50,584 nt of DNA from Bacteroidota bacterium (GTDB lineage: Bacteria > Bacteroidota > Bacteroidia > UBA7662). A program made the translations under genes and the position numbers. The first letter of the stretch is position 1. Each line of letters starts with the position of its first letter. The notes under the pieces are model-generated. The model had not been told where the DNA came from. It saw nothing but the letters and a program-made list of their open reading frames with translations, and did no database searches. This document shows, one piece after another, positions 50,337-50,584 of this stretch. Location of the stretch: the NCBI GenBank assembly GCA_005799065.1, contig SYHW01000004.1, forward strand, positions 1-50,584, given 5' to 3'.

Positions 50337-50472
50337 GCCCTATAACGTTTTGCAGCTACCCGAAGGGCGGGACTTTTACCACAAAACTTGATTTGAAAAA
50401 CCAATGTTTGATGAACCACAAAACTGTCTTTGGAACACGAAAACCCGCCTTTTGGGTAGGTGCTGTTGAACG
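50337..50472. other. attC-like inverted repeat, right edge of accessory island
   Basis: GCCCTATAAC at 50337-50346 is the inverse of the left core. GCAGCTACCCGAAGGGCGGG (50352-50371) pairs imperfectly with CCCGCCTTTTGGGTAGG (50444-50460), with about 70 bases between, and GTTGAAC at 50465-50471 fits the GTTRRRY core of integron attC sites. The structure and the flanking position around a compact gene pair fit a gene cassette, but no integrase is present in the window. Confidence 0.5.
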
Positions 50473-50529
50473 AAACCTGCGGTAGCTTCATTGCTAAATA
50501 TAGTAAATTGTAGACCTAAACTTTTTATT

Positions 50530-50584
50530 ATGTCAAAAAAAACCAGCGGCTGAACTTCGTCCGAACAAGTTCCTGAACCGCGCC
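50530..50584 (+). pseudogene. Start of a gene with a frame broken by a run of eight A
   Basis: ATG TCA followed by A-run gives MSKKTSG then TGA. If the eight-A run had seven A the frame would read MSKKPAAELRPNKFLNRA to the window edge, a plausible N-terminus. Either a sequencing error, slippage-prone run or a true frameshift. The NKFL..A phrase is reminiscent of S4-domain RNA-binding proteins, but the piece is too short to name. Confidence 0.4.

Noticed and set aside
1-50584. tRNA or rRNA genes
   Set aside because: No cloverleaf with a conserved TTCGANTC arm or rRNA core sequence was noticed in any intergenic gap; only a computational scan could exclude them fully.

Overview
The window reads as chromosomal DNA of a Bacteroidota bacterium of intermediate GC content. 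Indicators are a type IX secretion (T9SS) type B C-terminal domain, many lipoprotein signal peptides, Fibrobacter-type FISUMP domains, a PlsC/N-acyltransferase fusion of the OlsF kind, weak ribosome-binding sites and promoter-like boxes of the Bacteroidota type (TTTG about 20 bp upstream of TAnnTTTG). Genus cannot be told from the sequence.

Layout. 1-5.3 kb: tail of a dipeptidyl peptidase III-like gene, an MsbA-like ABC exporter, dusB (convergent), then a CPBP protease, a DUF2007 protein and cdsA. 5.3-7.3 kb: two lipoproteins, redoxin-like and haem/copper-monooxygenase-like. 7.3-15.0 kb: a minus-strand operon of six exported proteins (two small helical lipoproteins, a Tat-exported DUF1501-like protein, a haem-motif lipoprotein, a small lipoprotein, and a 1161-residue T9SS cargo). 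15.1-18.5 kb: OlsF-like acyltransferase and a GT39 glycosyltransferase. 18.5-24.6 kb: a large FISUMP protein followed by a CbbX-like AAA ATPase. 24.7-28.0 kb: GT87 glycosyltransferase, methyltransferase and esterase, separated by two tandem-repeat arrays. 28.3-32.9 kb: a four-gene amide-ligase cluster (ATP-grasp with a lysine-rich AT-hook-like tail, GCS2/YbdK ligase, class I amidotransferase, second ATP-grasp-like protein). 33-37.5 kb: PlsC-like acyltransferase, DUF502 protein, a RamB/ScfR-type regulator divergent from malate synthase. 37.5-42.5 kb: S41 peptidase with an outer-membrane protein, and an ABC-2 transporter with a LolA-like protein. 42.5-43.9 kb: a secreted Cys/His protein with a 7-residue repeat and an exosortase-family protein. 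43.9-46.1 kb: a sulfur/redox group (Crp/Fnr regulator, an internally deleted MBL-rhodanese, rhodanese, thioredoxin). 46.1-49.0 kb: uvrA. 49.1-50.5 kb: an AT-rich pair of accessory genes, one HEPN-like, flanked by attC-like inverted repeats. The window ends at the start of another gene whose frame is broken by a run of eight A.

Two things stand out. First, six unrelated short tandem-repeat arrays (11-31 bp units) sit at gene junctions, several built from the neighbouring gene's own stop or start codon. One of them (25991-26090) is open in all three frames and separates an ATG from a glycosyltransferase frame in a way that a change in copy number would correct. Second, the amide-ligase cluster has the parts for making an unidentified peptide-like amide. 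No rRNA, tRNA, CRISPR array or insertion sequence was recognised.
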